This document shows positions 11,101 to 20,400 of a stretch of DNA of 64,000 nt, piece by piece. The stretch covers positions 124,001-188,000 of the forward strand of contig NZ_JAFREP010000008.1 in NCBI RefSeq assembly GCF_017377855.1, read 5' to 3'. Below the pieces are notes generated by a model. The model saw only the letters and a list, made by a program, of their open reading frames with translations. It did not search any database and was not told where the DNA came from. How positions within the stretch are numbered: position 1 is the first letter of the stretch; each line of letters begins with the position of its first letter. The position numbers and the translations under genes were made by a program. Origin of the DNA: Acanthopleuribacter pedis. Its GTDB lineage: Bacteria; Acidobacteriota; Holophagae; Acanthopleuribacterales; Acanthopleuribacteraceae.

Positions 11101-14100
11101 GCCCGCCGCGCCCGTGGTTCAGACACCGCCCGTCGCGAAACCCGTTGCCGCCGCGCCACCCGCGCCCAAACCCGCGCCCAAACCCGCGCCTGTTGCGGCC
11201 AAGGCAAGCGCCTCGACGCAAGCGAAACCTGTCGCCCCCAAGGCCGCACCTGTTGCGCCCAAGGCAAATGTCCCGGCACCGGCCAAGGCCGCGCCTGTTA
11301 CAACCGCCGCCAAACCCGCCAACACGCCGGACGGTTGGCAACCCGCCGATGCCAACCCCCGTTTCGACAAACACCAGCCCGAGGCGTTGCCCGGCTTGAA
11401 ATGCAGCCGTGCCGATTTAGAAGTTCTGGCCTCCGGCCGGATTTCCGACATCTTCGGTCCCGCCTTCGCCGGCCAAGACGGCTACCATCGCCAAGTACGC
11501 ATGCCCGAACCGCCGCTGCTGCTTGCCGACCGCGTCACCGGCATCGATGCCGAGGCCAAGTCCATGGGCAAAGGCACCATTTGGACCGAAACCGACGTCA
11601 GCGCCGACAGTTGGTACCTGCACATGGGCCGCATGCCCGCCGGCGTGTTCATCGAATCCGGCCAAGCCGATTTGCTGCTCATCTCCTGGCTGGGCATCGA
11701 TTTTCACAACCAGAGCGACCGCATTTACCGTTTGCTCGGCTGCGATCTGACCTACCACGGTCCCTTGCCCGCCGTGGGTGAAACCCTGCGTTACGACATC
11801 CACGTTTACGGCCACGCCAAACACGGCGAAACCCGGCTGATGTTTTTCAAATACGACTGCCACGACCGCGAGGGCAACCTGCGCATGAGCGTGCGTAACG
11901 GCCAGGCCGGCTTCTTCTCCGACGCCGAGTTGGCCGACTCCGCCGGAATTCTGTGGACGCCCGAGGAAGGCGACCACACCGACAGCCCACGGCTTGATGC
12001 GCCCGTCGTCGGCGAGATCGCGCCCGCCTTCGATCAGGCGCGTTTGCGTGCCTGGGCCGATCAAGGCGACCTGTTCCGCTGCATGGGACCCGGTTTCGAA
12101 TGGGCGCAAACCCACAACCGCACCCCCAACATCCAGGGCGGCCCCATGCTGTTCCTCGATCAAATCGATGTGTTGGACCGCAAGGGCGGCCCCTGGAAGC
12201 GCGGCTACCTGCACGCCACCCAGCACATCACGCCGGAACACTGGTTCTTCGAGGGCCACTTCAAAAACGATCCCTGCATGCCTGGTACCTTGATGTTCGA
12301 GGGCTGTTTGCAAGCGATGGCCTTCTACCTGGCTTCGCTGGGTTACACCCTCGACAAGGACGGCTGGCGTTTTGAGCCCGTCCAAGGCGAAACCATCGAA
12401 ATGCGGTGCCGCGGCCAGGTAACCCCGACCAGCAAGGTGCTGACCTACGAACTCTACATCGAAGAAGTCATCGACGGACCTTATCCCACCCTTTACGCCG
12501 ACCTGCTTTGCACCGCCGACGGCTTAAAAGCCTTCCACGCCCGTCGTTGTGGGCTGCGTCTGGTACCGGATTGGCCGCTGACGACCCAACCCGCCGCCTT
12601 GACCGAGGACCACAGCGGGCGTCCTTTCGCCACCGTCGACGGGTTCAAACTCGACTACGCCAGCCTGCTGGCCTGTGCCTGGGGCAAACCGTCCGACGCC
12701 TTCGGCCCCATGTACCGACGTTTTGACCAGGGGAAGGTACCGCGCCTGCCGGGACCGCCTTACCACTTCATGTCCCGCATCGCCCACGTTGAGGGCAAGA
12801 TGGGCGGCATGGAAGTCGGCTCGGCCGTAACCGTTGAATACGACATTCCCGATTCCGTCTGGTACTTTGACGAAAACGCTTGGCCGACCATGCCTTTTGC
12901 CGTGTTGCTCGAGGCCGCCCTGCAACCTTGCGGTTGGCTGGCTTCTTATATCGGCAGCGCGTTAACCACCGAACAGGATCTCTATTTCCGCAACCTCGAC
13001 GGCGACGGCAAACTGCACAATGAGTTGCTGCCCGGTGGCGATCCACTCGTGACCCACACCCGTTTGACCAACATCTCCAAGGCCGCCGGTATGATTATCG
13101 TCAGCTTTGATGTGCGTTGCACCCAGGCTGAGCGCGAGATCTACACCCTTAAAACCGTGTTTGGGTTTTTCCCCGCCGAGGCGCTGGCCAACCAGGTCGG
13201 TTTGCCCGCGACCAAAACCCGCGCCGAAGCTGTTGCCGAACCCAGCGATTTCCTCGTCGACTTCAAACCCGGCAACACCCCCTACCAAGAGGGGTCCCCG
13301 TGCCTGCCCGCGCCCATGCTGCTGATGCTGGACCGCGTTACCGGTTTCTGGCCCGAGGGCGGCAAAAAAGGGCTGGGCAAGATGCGTGGCGAGAAAGACG
13401 TCGACCCCGCCGAGTGGTTCTTCAAGGCCCACTTCTTCCAGGACCCCGTCCAGCCCGGTTCGCTGGGGCTTGAGGCCTTGATCCAACTTTTGCAGTTTTA
13501 CATGCTTGAAACCGGCATGCACCAGGGTGAACGCCCGCTGCGTTTCGAACCGCTGGCACTGGGGCACGATATGATTTGGCACTACCGCGGCCAAGTTGTT
13601 CCCAAAAACAAAATGATCACCACCGAAATCGAAATCATCGAGCAGGGCGTCGACGCCGAAGGCAACCCTTACGCTGTCGCCGAGGGGTTCCTGTGGTGTG
13701 ACGGCCGGTGCATCTACGGCACCGAAAAAATGGGCATGCGTTTGGTACCCGACGAGGGCCGCCCCAAGGGACCGGGCCACGACACGGACGAATCCTTTGT
13801 GATCGACCCGGACCAAGACACCTGGCTGTTCGACCATCGCCCGACCTGGACCTTGCCGGCGGTACCGATGATGTCCATGGCCGATTACCTGGCCCAAGCG
13901 GTTGAGGCACGTACCAATCAGCCGGTGGTTGCCTTGCAAGACCTCCAAGTTTTTCGGTGGTTAACCCTTTCCGGGCCGACCCAGGTCAAAATCGAGTTGG
14001 AAGAAGGTGACGATGCTTGGACCACCGCCACCTTGTCGGCATGGCGTCAAGCGCCCAAGGCCGAGCTTTCTCGATTCGAGAAAGTGGCAACCGCGCGTTT

Positions 14101-15892
14101 GCGCAGCGGTCCTTATGCCGAGGCGCCCGCTTACGAACCGCTGGTGCTCGCCGACGACGCGACCGACGCGGACCCTTACGGCGAGGGCATTTTGTTCCAC
14201 GGTCCCGCCTTCCAAATTATGACCGGCCTGAAGCAGGATCATCGCGGCGCCGTCGCCGATCTCGACGCCGACTTGGATACCGTGCCGCGCGGCGCGATTC
14301 ACCCGTTGTTGCTCGACGGTGTGACCCACATGATGCCCCACGACACCCTGTACCGTTGGTCCGACAAAATCGAAAACGATTGGATTGCTTACCCTCACCG
14401 TTTGGAACACGCCGAGTTTTTCGGGCCCGCGCCCAAGGGCTCCGTTCGTTGCGAGGTCTTGTTCGCGGGTTTTGCCGACGAAGGGCGCCTGCCGCGTTTC
14501 CAGGCCAAGTTCATCGCGGACGGCCGCGTGTGGTGCGCTTTGGAATTTGTGGAAATTCTGCTGCCGAAGGGGCCGATCGGCCATCAACCGCCCCTGGCGC
14601 GACGCGCGTTCCTACGCGACCGCAAGGCCGGCACCGGTGTCGCCTTGAGCCGGGTCGGCGCCGAGGAAACCACGTTGGAGGTGGCCGAGCTGCGCGCCAA
14701 CGATTGGTTGCCGGGTACCGTGGCCACCATTTACCGCGCCGATGAGGCACAGGGCGAACTCGCCATGCAGGTCGCCGTGAAAGATCACTTCGCCGCTTTG
14801 TTCGAACGGCACCCCGACCAAATTCGTATCGACGCCGCACGGCAGCAGGTGTGGGCCGCCCGGCGCCCCATGCAGCGCTGGGCCTACCAGTTGGAAAAAG
14901 AGGGGACCACCTTCCGCGTTCGTCACCAGGGCGAAGCGCGCACCGACTTCGGCGAGATGCGTGATTTCTGGCGCAAGTGGAGTGGGTTACCCCACTGGCC
15001 GCTCGAGGATATGTACGTTGGTTTGGCCGAGCAATTCGCCGGGGATGTATACCTCGAAGACGCGCTTGCCTTCGAGCAGCTTCGCGGCAAGCCGGCCCTG
15101 TTTTTGGCCAACCACCAGGTCGGCGTGGAATCGGTCGTGTTTACCTTAATTGTTTCGGCGCTGACGGGGCTCCCCAGCGGGACCTTGGCAAAAGCCGAAC
15201 ACCGCCAATCCTGGATTGGCAAATTACGCGAGTTCCATCTGGCATGGCCGGGTGCCTTTGATCCGCGCACCATGGTTTTCTTCGAGCGCGAGGACCCCGC
15301 CGCCATGCCCGAGCTGCTCAAATCCTGGGTCGGCGCCTTTGAAACCGATCCACGCAACCTGACCGCCCACGTTGAGGGCACGCGCTCTCTGCACGCGCGC
15401 AAGCCGGTCACCCGATTGAGCGCCGCCTTCATCGATTTGGCCATTGCCTGCCAGATTCCCTTGGTACCCGTGCGTTTTGTCGGCGGATTACCCGTGGAAC
15501 CCGTGGAAAAACGATTGGAATTCCCGCTGGGATTCGGCCGCCAGGACATTGTGTTTGGTCGCCCGATTCATCCCGCCTCCTTGGCCTCGCTGCCCTTCAA
15601 AGAACGCAAGGAGGCCGTGGTTGAGGCGCTGAACCAAATCGGGCCGCCCCTTGAAAAAGAAACCGCCTGCGTGCCCAACGAATCCTTGGCGGCGGAAATC
15701 CGCGACTGGGTCGCCAAATACGGTGTCTCCGAGCCGGCCGCGACCGTGGCGGTGTGTTTGCAACGCGTCGCGGAACCCTGCGCGGCAAGTGTCCGCCTGA
15801 TCGAGGCGATGCGCCAAGGCGTTCCGGCCTTCGGCGACCTAGACCCCGACCCTTGGTCGGCCAACGTCTACCGCTGGTTCACCGAAGCTTAA
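8153..15892 (+). CDS. pfaC: PUFA synthase subunit PfaC with fused PlsC-like acyltransferase: KS-CLF-DH-DH-DH'-AGPAT
   Basis: A 2579-aa multidomain protein; start ATG at 8153 behind TAGGAGACAACC. Domains: ketosynthase (about 1-440; Cys193 in DAACASS, ECHATGT, GHLITVAG); chain-length factor (about 460-790), in which the nucleophile region reads VAREALSG so the Cys is replaced by Ala near 627; Ala/Pro linker with a Gln-rich helix near 904-950; four FabA-like hot-dog units forming two dehydratases, with His1369 (FEGHFKNDP) and His1760 (FKAHFFQDP) in the second unit of each pair; a further dehydratase-like unit with His1895 (FDHRP); and a C-terminal PlsC/LPLAT domain (about 2270-2490) with NHQVGVES (His2321) and HVEGTRS. 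The last domain could transfer the finished acyl chain to lysophospholipid. The same kind of domain is described in myxobacterial Pfa3. Confidence 0.95.
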   Translation: MSFSPIAVIGASCVLPGALSPQQLWEQVAAGRDLLQSAPAERWRVPFSRLACAPDADNRDRTWSDRGGYVTGFDQTFDPHGLNLNPDLIQQADPLVHWLLHCGREALGGRRTAGQRAGAVFGNLGFPTEGMVNQAIAHWLGQQGDAWQNPALRAKLGVDPGFPINRFMSGLPAELLARGLNLDQGAFALDAACASSLYAIKYACDMLNDGRADVMLAGGVNRSDDLFIHMGFCALGALSKTGRSRPFHAEADGLLPAEGCALVALKRLEDAVRDGDPIQGVIRGVGLSNDGRSRGLLVPAADGQVQAVQAAWRQAELPLDSVDLFECHATGTTVGDATELQSMTRVFGEALRGRDSVPLGSLKSNMGHLITVAGAAALIKVLGAFAHEQLPPTLHAAEAPNTALAETPFRLQNELTAWRGERPMRAGVSAFGFGGNNAHMIVDQYEPGHAPRVFVPAAPLGDIVVVATGVRVGELDTAAFSDCVFGGETALQSDADGRVAAPARDIELSLRGLKFPPRDLEQTLGQQNMLLQVARQTLEPLDLPRSTSLFVGMGADNQIARYGLRWSLEEWAARMDRDAAWLETARESVLPSLTAAGVLGTMPNIPANRLNSQFDFRGPSFTVAREALSGLTALQLAARALRAGETDAAVVAAVDLATESGNQSAAAALGRNSAPADAAVVLVLKRKTDALAAGDSILAELADQQRPGIAALHFGPESEGTGYDVSRVVGDAHAASGLVHAAAAVLSCAFGLEPRRGEVAGRWSDARLARVSETGLYGAATETYFLNAGAPLRPDSLPEPATPLAPTLNLAAHPSDIQLPLPEKIDMTQSHTPQTMAAAPWLPPVTEINSHASVAPQPVPVQPQAPAPAVATAVPVTPVAAVPVVQAPVAEPAAVWNAELPEVLNDGVGDALRLWHQTMSNAHQQYLQQQQQVHHQFLAMRNQAARALVEMGTGQVEAGYGDDWGGSAPEQTPSPVFEPTPPVPAAPVVQTPPVAKPVAAAPPAPKPAPKPAPVAAKASASTQAKPVAPKAAPVAPKANVPAPAKAAPVTTAAKPANTPDGWQPADANPRFDKHQPEALPGLKCSRADLEVLASGRISDIFGPAFAGQDGYHRQVRMPEPPLLLADRVTGIDAEAKSMGKGTIWTETDVSADSWYLHMGRMPAGVFIESGQADLLLISWLGIDFHNQSDRIYRLLGCDLTYHGPLPAVGETLRYDIHVYGHAKHGETRLMFFKYDCHDREGNLRMSVRNGQAGFFSDAELADSAGILWTPEEGDHTDSPRLDAPVVGEIAPAFDQARLRAWADQGDLFRCMGPGFEWAQTHNRTPNIQGGPMLFLDQIDVLDRKGGPWKRGYLHATQHITPEHWFFEGHFKNDPCMPGTLMFEGCLQAMAFYLASLGYTLDKDGWRFEPVQGETIEMRCRGQVTPTSKVLTYELYIEEVIDGPYPTLYADLLCTADGLKAFHARRCGLRLVPDWPLTTQPAALTEDHSGRPFATVDGFKLDYASLLACAWGKPSDAFGPMYRRFDQGKVPRLPGPPYHFMSRIAHVEGKMGGMEVGSAVTVEYDIPDSVWYFDENAWPTMPFAVLLEAALQPCGWLASYIGSALTTEQDLYFRNLDGDGKLHNELLPGGDPLVTHTRLTNISKAAGMIIVSFDVRCTQAEREIYTLKTVFGFFPAEALANQVGLPATKTRAEAVAEPSDFLVDFKPGNTPYQEGSPCLPAPMLLMLDRVTGFWPEGGKKGLGKMRGEKDVDPAEWFFKAHFFQDPVQPGSLGLEALIQLLQFYMLETGMHQGERPLRFEPLALGHDMIWHYRGQVVPKNKMITTEIEIIEQGVDAEGNPYAVAEGFLWCDGRCIYGTEKMGMRLVPDEGRPKGPGHDTDESFVIDPDQDTWLFDHRPTWTLPAVPMMSMADYLAQAVEARTNQPVVALQDLQVFRWLTLSGPTQVKIELEEGDDAWTTATLSAWRQAPKAELSRFEKVATARLRSGPYAEAPAYEPLVLADDATDADPYGEGILFHGPAFQIMTGLKQDHRGAVADLDADLDTVPRGAIHPLLLDGVTHMMPHDTLYRWSDKIENDWIAYPHRLEHAEFFGPAPKGSVRCEVLFAGFADEGRLPRFQAKFIADGRVWCALEFVEILLPKGPIGHQPPLARRAFLRDRKAGTGVALSRVGAEETTLEVAELRANDWLPGTVATIYRADEAQGELAMQVAVKDHFAALFERHPDQIRIDAARQQVWAARRPMQRWAYQLEKEGTTFRVRHQGEARTDFGEMRDFWRKWSGLPHWPLEDMYVGLAEQFAGDVYLEDALAFEQLRGKPALFLANHQVGVESVVFTLIVSALTGLPSGTLAKAEHRQSWIGKLREFHLAWPGAFDPRTMVFFEREDPAAMPELLKSWVGAFETDPRNLTAHVEGTRSLHARKPVTRLSAAFIDLAIACQIPLVPVRFVGGLPVEPVEKRLEFPLGFGRQDIVFGRPIHPASLASLPFKERKEAVVEALNQIGPPLEKETACVPNESLAAEIRDWVAKYGVSEPAATVAVCLQRVAEPCAASVRLIEAMRQGVPAFGDLDPDPWSANVYRWFTEA

Positions 15893-15906
15893 ACCAAAAG
15901 CTACCC

Positions 15907-15960
15907 GGTGCGTCGCCCCGGCCCGCTCGGGGTGGCGCACCCCGACCCCTGCCGTTTTTT
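15907..15960 (+). terminator. Probable terminator after the pfa operon
   Basis: A 14-bp stem (15907-15920 with 15928-15941, including two G-T pairs, arms beginning GGTGCG and ending CGCACC) closes on a GC-rich loop. Six T follow at 15955-15960 after a 13-base spacer. It lies 14 bases after the pfaC stop and before genes on the other strand. The spacer is longer than ideal, so the call is moderate. Confidence 0.5.
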
Positions 15961-16001
15961 CCCAACAAGAGGCTCGTTTGGCTTGGTGCTTCTCGATAGC
16001 C

Positions 16002-16052
16002 CTATGTGTGAGGATCGATGTCGCCGGTATCAACTAATCTTTGTAGAGCTTG
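16002..16052 (-). pseudogene. Degenerate RHS toxin tail remnant (third copy)
   Basis: Read on the minus strand in the frame shifted against the 3' end of the neighbouring immunity gene, these bases encode QALQRLVDTGDI, then DPHT and a stop. The first part matches the last residues of the intact toxin (PLQKLIDSGEII...), but the final residues and the ATGA junction are lost. It is too short to be a gene. It is best explained as the relic of a displaced toxin C-terminus that once preceded a further immunity gene. Confidence 0.6.
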
Positions 16053-16732
16053 TCTTGAAGCTCAAGCAGTTTTTTGGCTTCCTTACGGACCCAGGGAAAC
16101 TCATGCCCTAGATAAGGTTCAATAATCTCACGGGGGACCCGAGCTTTCAACCGACGTAAAGCCAATAAAGTATGGCCCACTTCATCATCATTCTGTAGGC
16201 TTTCCAACAGAACATCCGCTGCATCTGGGTGTTTTGTTTTTGCCAGAGCTTCAATAACCATCTGTCTTGTGTGGCCCGCTGATCGATCACGAACTATAGA
16301 AGCTAGTTCGAGGTAATGATTTTTTGAAGCCATCGATGCCAAGGCATTTCCCACAGCCCATCTGTACCGTTTGTCATATTCATCTGTTGTGCTTTTGAAC
16401 TCCTGTATAAGAACATTAAATGCAGACTTTGCCCACGATACAGAGAGCAGACTTAAAATATCGTGCTTTAAAGGTTTGTAAGTCACTATAGGTAGCCATT
16501 TTGTCAAAATAGGAATAGCGTCTATGTACTTTTTGCCAGTCGTCGAAAGCTCTCCAACATATTGAATACTATAGCCGAGCTGATGAAGTTCTTCGATGAT
16601 ACCCTTTTGAGTTGAGTTGTACTTTTGCCGGCTATTTTCGATGTGAGTCTTTAATTTCTTATCTTTTTGTGAAAGGATGCTTTCTTCCTCAAGGCGAGCC
16701 AGTTGCTTGTTATAAAGATCTTTTTTGTTCAT
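16034..16732 (-). CDS. HEAT-like immunity protein, distal paralogue
   Basis: Protein of 232 aa with no signal peptide or membrane segment, so cytoplasmic. It is alpha-helical, with HEAT-like repeats such as IPILTKWLPIVTYKPLKHD and a C-terminus WVRKEAKKLLELQDKLYK shared with the proximal paralogue (same length, roughly half the residues identical, highest at the end). The ATG overlaps the stop of a toxin-tail remnant as ATGA, and the ribosome site GGAG lies inside that remnant. Position behind an RHS toxin, paralogy and AT-rich composition suggest an immunity protein retained from a displaced or duplicated toxin cassette. No biochemical role is shown by the sequence; a general HEAT-repeat protein is the alternative. 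Confidence 0.75.
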   Translation of the reverse strand: MNKKDLYNKQLARLEEESILSQKDKKLKTHIENSRQKYNSTQKGIIEELHQLGYSIQYVGELSTTGKKYIDAIPILTKWLPIVTYKPLKHDILSLLSVSWAKSAFNVLIQEFKSTTDEYDKRYRWAVGNALASMASKNHYLELASIVRDRSAGHTRQMVIEALAKTKHPDAADVLLESLQNDDEVGHTLLALRRLKARVPREIIEPYLGHEFPWVRKEAKKLLELQDKLYKD

Positions 16733-16785
16733 TTAACCCGCTCCAAAACGATGTCACCGGCATCAACTAATTTTTGTAGAGCTTG
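16729..16785 (-). pseudogene. RHS toxin tail remnant between the two immunity genes
   Basis: On the minus strand, 19 codons read QALQKLVDAGDIVLERVK and stop. Of the last 17 residues, 12 match the C-terminus of the intact RHS toxin (PLQKLIDSGEIILERVK). The 5' half overlaps the end of the proximal immunity gene in another frame. Its TGA overlaps the ATG of the distal immunity gene exactly as the real toxin stop does at 17462-17465. It carries the GGAG that serves the next gene. This is a clear relic of a second toxin C-terminus or of a duplication that began inside the toxin tail. Confidence 0.8.
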
Positions 16786-17465
16786 TCTTGAAGCTCGAGG
16801 AGTTTCTTAGCTTCCTTGCGGACCCAAGGTAACTCATGGGTAAGGTATGGTGAAATTCGATCCTTGGAAACTTTGGTTTTTAATCGGCGAAGTGCAAATA
16901 GGATATGTCCCACTTCTTCTCCATTTTGAAGAATTTCTAACAGAACGTCTGAAGCGTCAGGATGGTTAATTTTGCCTAGGGCTCGAATGACCATTGCTCT
17001 CGTATATCCTGCTGACTGATCCTTGACAATTGAGGCCAAGTCTGAGAAATGCTTTTTCTGCGCAACAGCTTCTAAGGCGATTCCTATTGCTGCGCGATAG
17101 TTTTTTTCTTCATCGAGAGTAGCTCTTTTGAATTCGTTAATCAGCACCTCGGCAGCCGGTTTTCCCCATGGTACTGACAGTGTTCGGACAATATCATTAC
17201 GTAGCGCATCATATTTAATCTTTGGTAACCATTTCGCAAGAATAGGAATGGCCCTAGGGTATTTTTTTCCGCTTGCTCGTAAGTCCTGAACCGCGACTAT
17301 GTCAAACCCCTCACTCCTGAGTTCATCCAGCAATTCCTTACCGGCAGCCAGGTATTTCGCGCGGCTTTTCAGTATATGATTTCTTACCTTTTCATCTTGA
17401 GGAGAAAGATTTTCGCCTTTTTCTAATCGATTCAGATGCTGTTGATGAAAATTATCTTTGGTCAT
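16767..17465 (-). CDS. HEAT-like immunity protein, cognate to the RHS toxin
   Basis: Protein of 232 aa, soluble and helical, with HEAT-like segments (IPILAKWLPKIKYDALRND; DASDVLLEILQNGEEVGHI). It starts at the ATG of an ATGA overlap with the RHS toxin stop, so translation is coupled. The likely ribosome site GGAG lies in the toxin's final codons, eight bases before the ATG. In polymorphic toxin systems the gene directly after the toxin domain is the cognate immunity gene, and HEAT-type folds occur among immunity families; the specific family is not assigned here. Base composition is clearly more AT-rich than the RHS core and resembles the toxin tip, so tip and immunity gene probably arrived together. 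Confidence 0.8.
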   Translation of the reverse strand: MTKDNFHQQHLNRLEKGENLSPQDEKVRNHILKSRAKYLAAGKELLDELRSEGFDIVAVQDLRASGKKYPRAIPILAKWLPKIKYDALRNDIVRTLSVPWGKPAAEVLINEFKRATLDEEKNYRAAIGIALEAVAQKKHFSDLASIVKDQSAGYTRAMVIRALGKINHPDASDVLLEILQNGEEVGHILFALRRLKTKVSKDRISPYLTHELPWVRKEAKKLLELQDKLYKN

Positions 17466-20400
17466 TTAACCCGCTCCAGGATGATTTCTCCAGAATCAAT
17501 TAACTTCTGCAGAGGTCCAGTCAGGATAGTGCTCTGGTTTACGTAAAGTGTGAACGTATAATTTGCTTCTTTTGCAAATTGAAGGTATTCCCTTATCTGG
17601 CTGGAAAGGTGAATCTTCTTTGTGGCTTTCGCTTCTCCAATCGTTTTATCGAAATCGTCCAAGAAGTCGGGAACACGGAAATCTACCCGGCTATTTTTTA
17701 TTATTATCCTACTGGTATTCTTCGGCAGCCCGATCTTCTTCTCAAATGCCAAACCCTTTTTTACGTTTTGCTGGAGCCTGGTGGCCGCGGCTGAGGCCAT
17801 GGCCATCATTTCAGTGCCGTGTTTTGCCAGCATCGCGCCGGCTTCGCTTGCGCCGCCCGCCGCTTTGATGGCCGTGCCCGCGCCGCCCGGCACGCCCGGA
17901 ATCAAGGTGGCGCCGATGTCCAGTGCCACACCGCCCGCGTCAATGGCCGCCGCGCCCCAGTTGCCCTGGCTGATGTTGTCCACCGCCGAGACCACGCCCA
18001 TGCCGATGTTGGCCACGTCCCACAAGGTCTCGACGACTTCGCCGCTTGGGTCGTAACCCCCCATTGGATTGGATCGCGCGTATGCGTACAGATTATAGCT
18101 GGTCGGAATCGTCGCATCAAAGTCCCGACCCGGATCCGGCTGGGTGAAACAGCCCGCTTCCGGGTTGTAGAAACGGGCCCGCATGTAAATCAATCCGTCC
18201 GGGTCTTCCTCATGGCCGGTGAATCCGTGCGGTCCTTCGAAGGTGTTCCCCGCCACCATCTGCAAGCCGTAGGGCGAATAAAACTGTTGCCGCGCGTTTG
18301 GCGCGTCTTGCGGCGCCCACGTCAGGATCGGGTTACCGGTGCGGTCCGGCATGCGGTACCGATAAGCTGTCGATGCCAAACCACCCGCGATGAACCGTTG
18401 CGTCTCCGTAAACACGGCCTGTCCCTGGTGGGTGATGTACTGACGGCGCGCCAATAAGGCGTTGCCGTCACTGAGCCCGTTGGTGGCCACCTCTTCCTCG
18501 GTGATGACGCTGTGGTTTTGGTCCCGAATCGAATAGGTGATTCGGCTTTCGTTGGGTCGGATCGACACCACCCGTTGCCCGAAGGCATCGTAAAAATGTT
18601 TGGCTTCCACGTTTGAACGAAGGAAGCCGGGAACGTGCTTTGTGCCCACCAACACCAGGTCGAGACGGCCGTTGCGCCGGTAGCGGCTGTGCTTGCCCCC
18701 GTTCGCAACCAAGCGACCCAGGCGGTCGAATTGGTTACCCGTGCCGATTTGGTAGGGGTTGTCACCCGCGAGGTTTGCTTGGAAGGCGGGCAACTGGAGA
18801 CGCGTTTTGCCGGCCCAGAGTGTCAAACCGGATCGGGTCAGCAAGTTGCCGGCATCGTCATACCCGTAGCGGTTGGTTTCGGCGCCGAGGCTAAAACCGG
18901 CCAATCGCCCGAGCGCGTCGTAGCCATGGTTGATGTGGATACCCTCGGGGAACATCGCGTCTTGGCGCTCGAAGCCGGTGATGAACCCGAATTCGTTGTA
19001 GCGAATGTGGTTCATCGCGACCAAGGCTTGGCTTGCCCCGGCCGCGGTTATTCGAGAGGCGACGGCGCGATGGGCGGCGTCGAAGGTGTTAAAGAAAGTG
19101 ACCATTTGGATGGGCGCGGCGGCGCGGTTGCTCCCGTCTTCCAAATCAAGGTAATCGGCCAAAGCTTGGTGCTCCGGCGCATCAGCCGGGCCCGTGCCGG
19201 ATCGCGTGCCCGCGGGTGAAATCGGGGTTTGGGCAACCCGCGCCACCACATCATCGATCAATGCTTGCAGGGTTGCATCGTCGGTGGCCGGCCCGGGAAA
19301 TACCGGCAGGCAATCGCTGCTTTGGCAACGCCCGCCGTCCAGCTTGCGCCACCAGGGTGCCGAACCCGGGGTCCAAAAATGGGTCGCGCCAACCACCTTA
19401 AAGAAGTCGGGTCCGGCCGGATCCTCGGGGCCGCGCCCGTAATAAACCTGCAATTCCTGGTGGTGGTAGGAATGGTTGCGCGCGGCCACCCGTCCGTTGG
19501 GATGCTGCACCTCGCGAACCCGCCCCAAATGATCGTAGGCCTGCTTGATTTGGTAGGTTCTCACGCCGGTAACATCGCGGGTCAAACGACCCTGTTCCGC
19601 CAGGTCGCCTGGTTGCAGCCTCGGCAGGCGAAGCTCGATCACGCGGGGTTGGTGTTGCGCGTTGAAATCACGATAATGGGTGACAACCGGCGCCGAAAAA
19701 CCGTCGTCGTTATAGGCGGTTGCCCGCACGAGCCGGTTCAGATCGTCGAAGGTGAACTGCTTGATCGGGCGTAACACCTCCTGCCCGACGGTTAATAAGT
19801 TGCGTCCTTCCTGCAACACCAACCGGCCGAGCCCGTCATAACGGTTCCAGACCTCCCAAACCGGGTTTGGCAATTCACCCGCGTATTGGTGCACCCGCAA
19901 GCCGCGCCCGTCGTAGGCGTAACCCATGGGTTCATCCATCTCGGGATGGCGTTCCTCCATCAATTGCCCCAACCAACTGGTCACCTGGCGCCGTGCATAG
20001 GCGGGGTTGTTGAAGGGGGTGGTGACGGTTTCCGTGCCGCGCGGATGGGCGGTGTGGGTGACCACGGTTTCGTGGCCGTTGGTTGAGGCCCGCACGACCC
20101 GACCCAAAATGTCGTGTTCCACCCGTTTGACCTTGGCGGTTCCATCGCGATGGGTTCTGGCTGTTTCCACGGTGATCAGGTTGCCGTCCGCGGTACGGGT
20201 ATAGGCGAAATCGGTGGTCGGCGCTTGATCCAGGCCGACACTTCCGCCGAGGGCGAACAACCACGTTTTCACGACCCGCCCGACCACGTCGTAGCGGTAG
20301 GCAATCCCACGGGCGCGCGAATCGGTTTCGTAGGCGACGCGCCCAAAGGCGTCGTACTTGGTGGTGGTTTCGTAGTCCGCGTAGGACCAAACGCCTTGCA

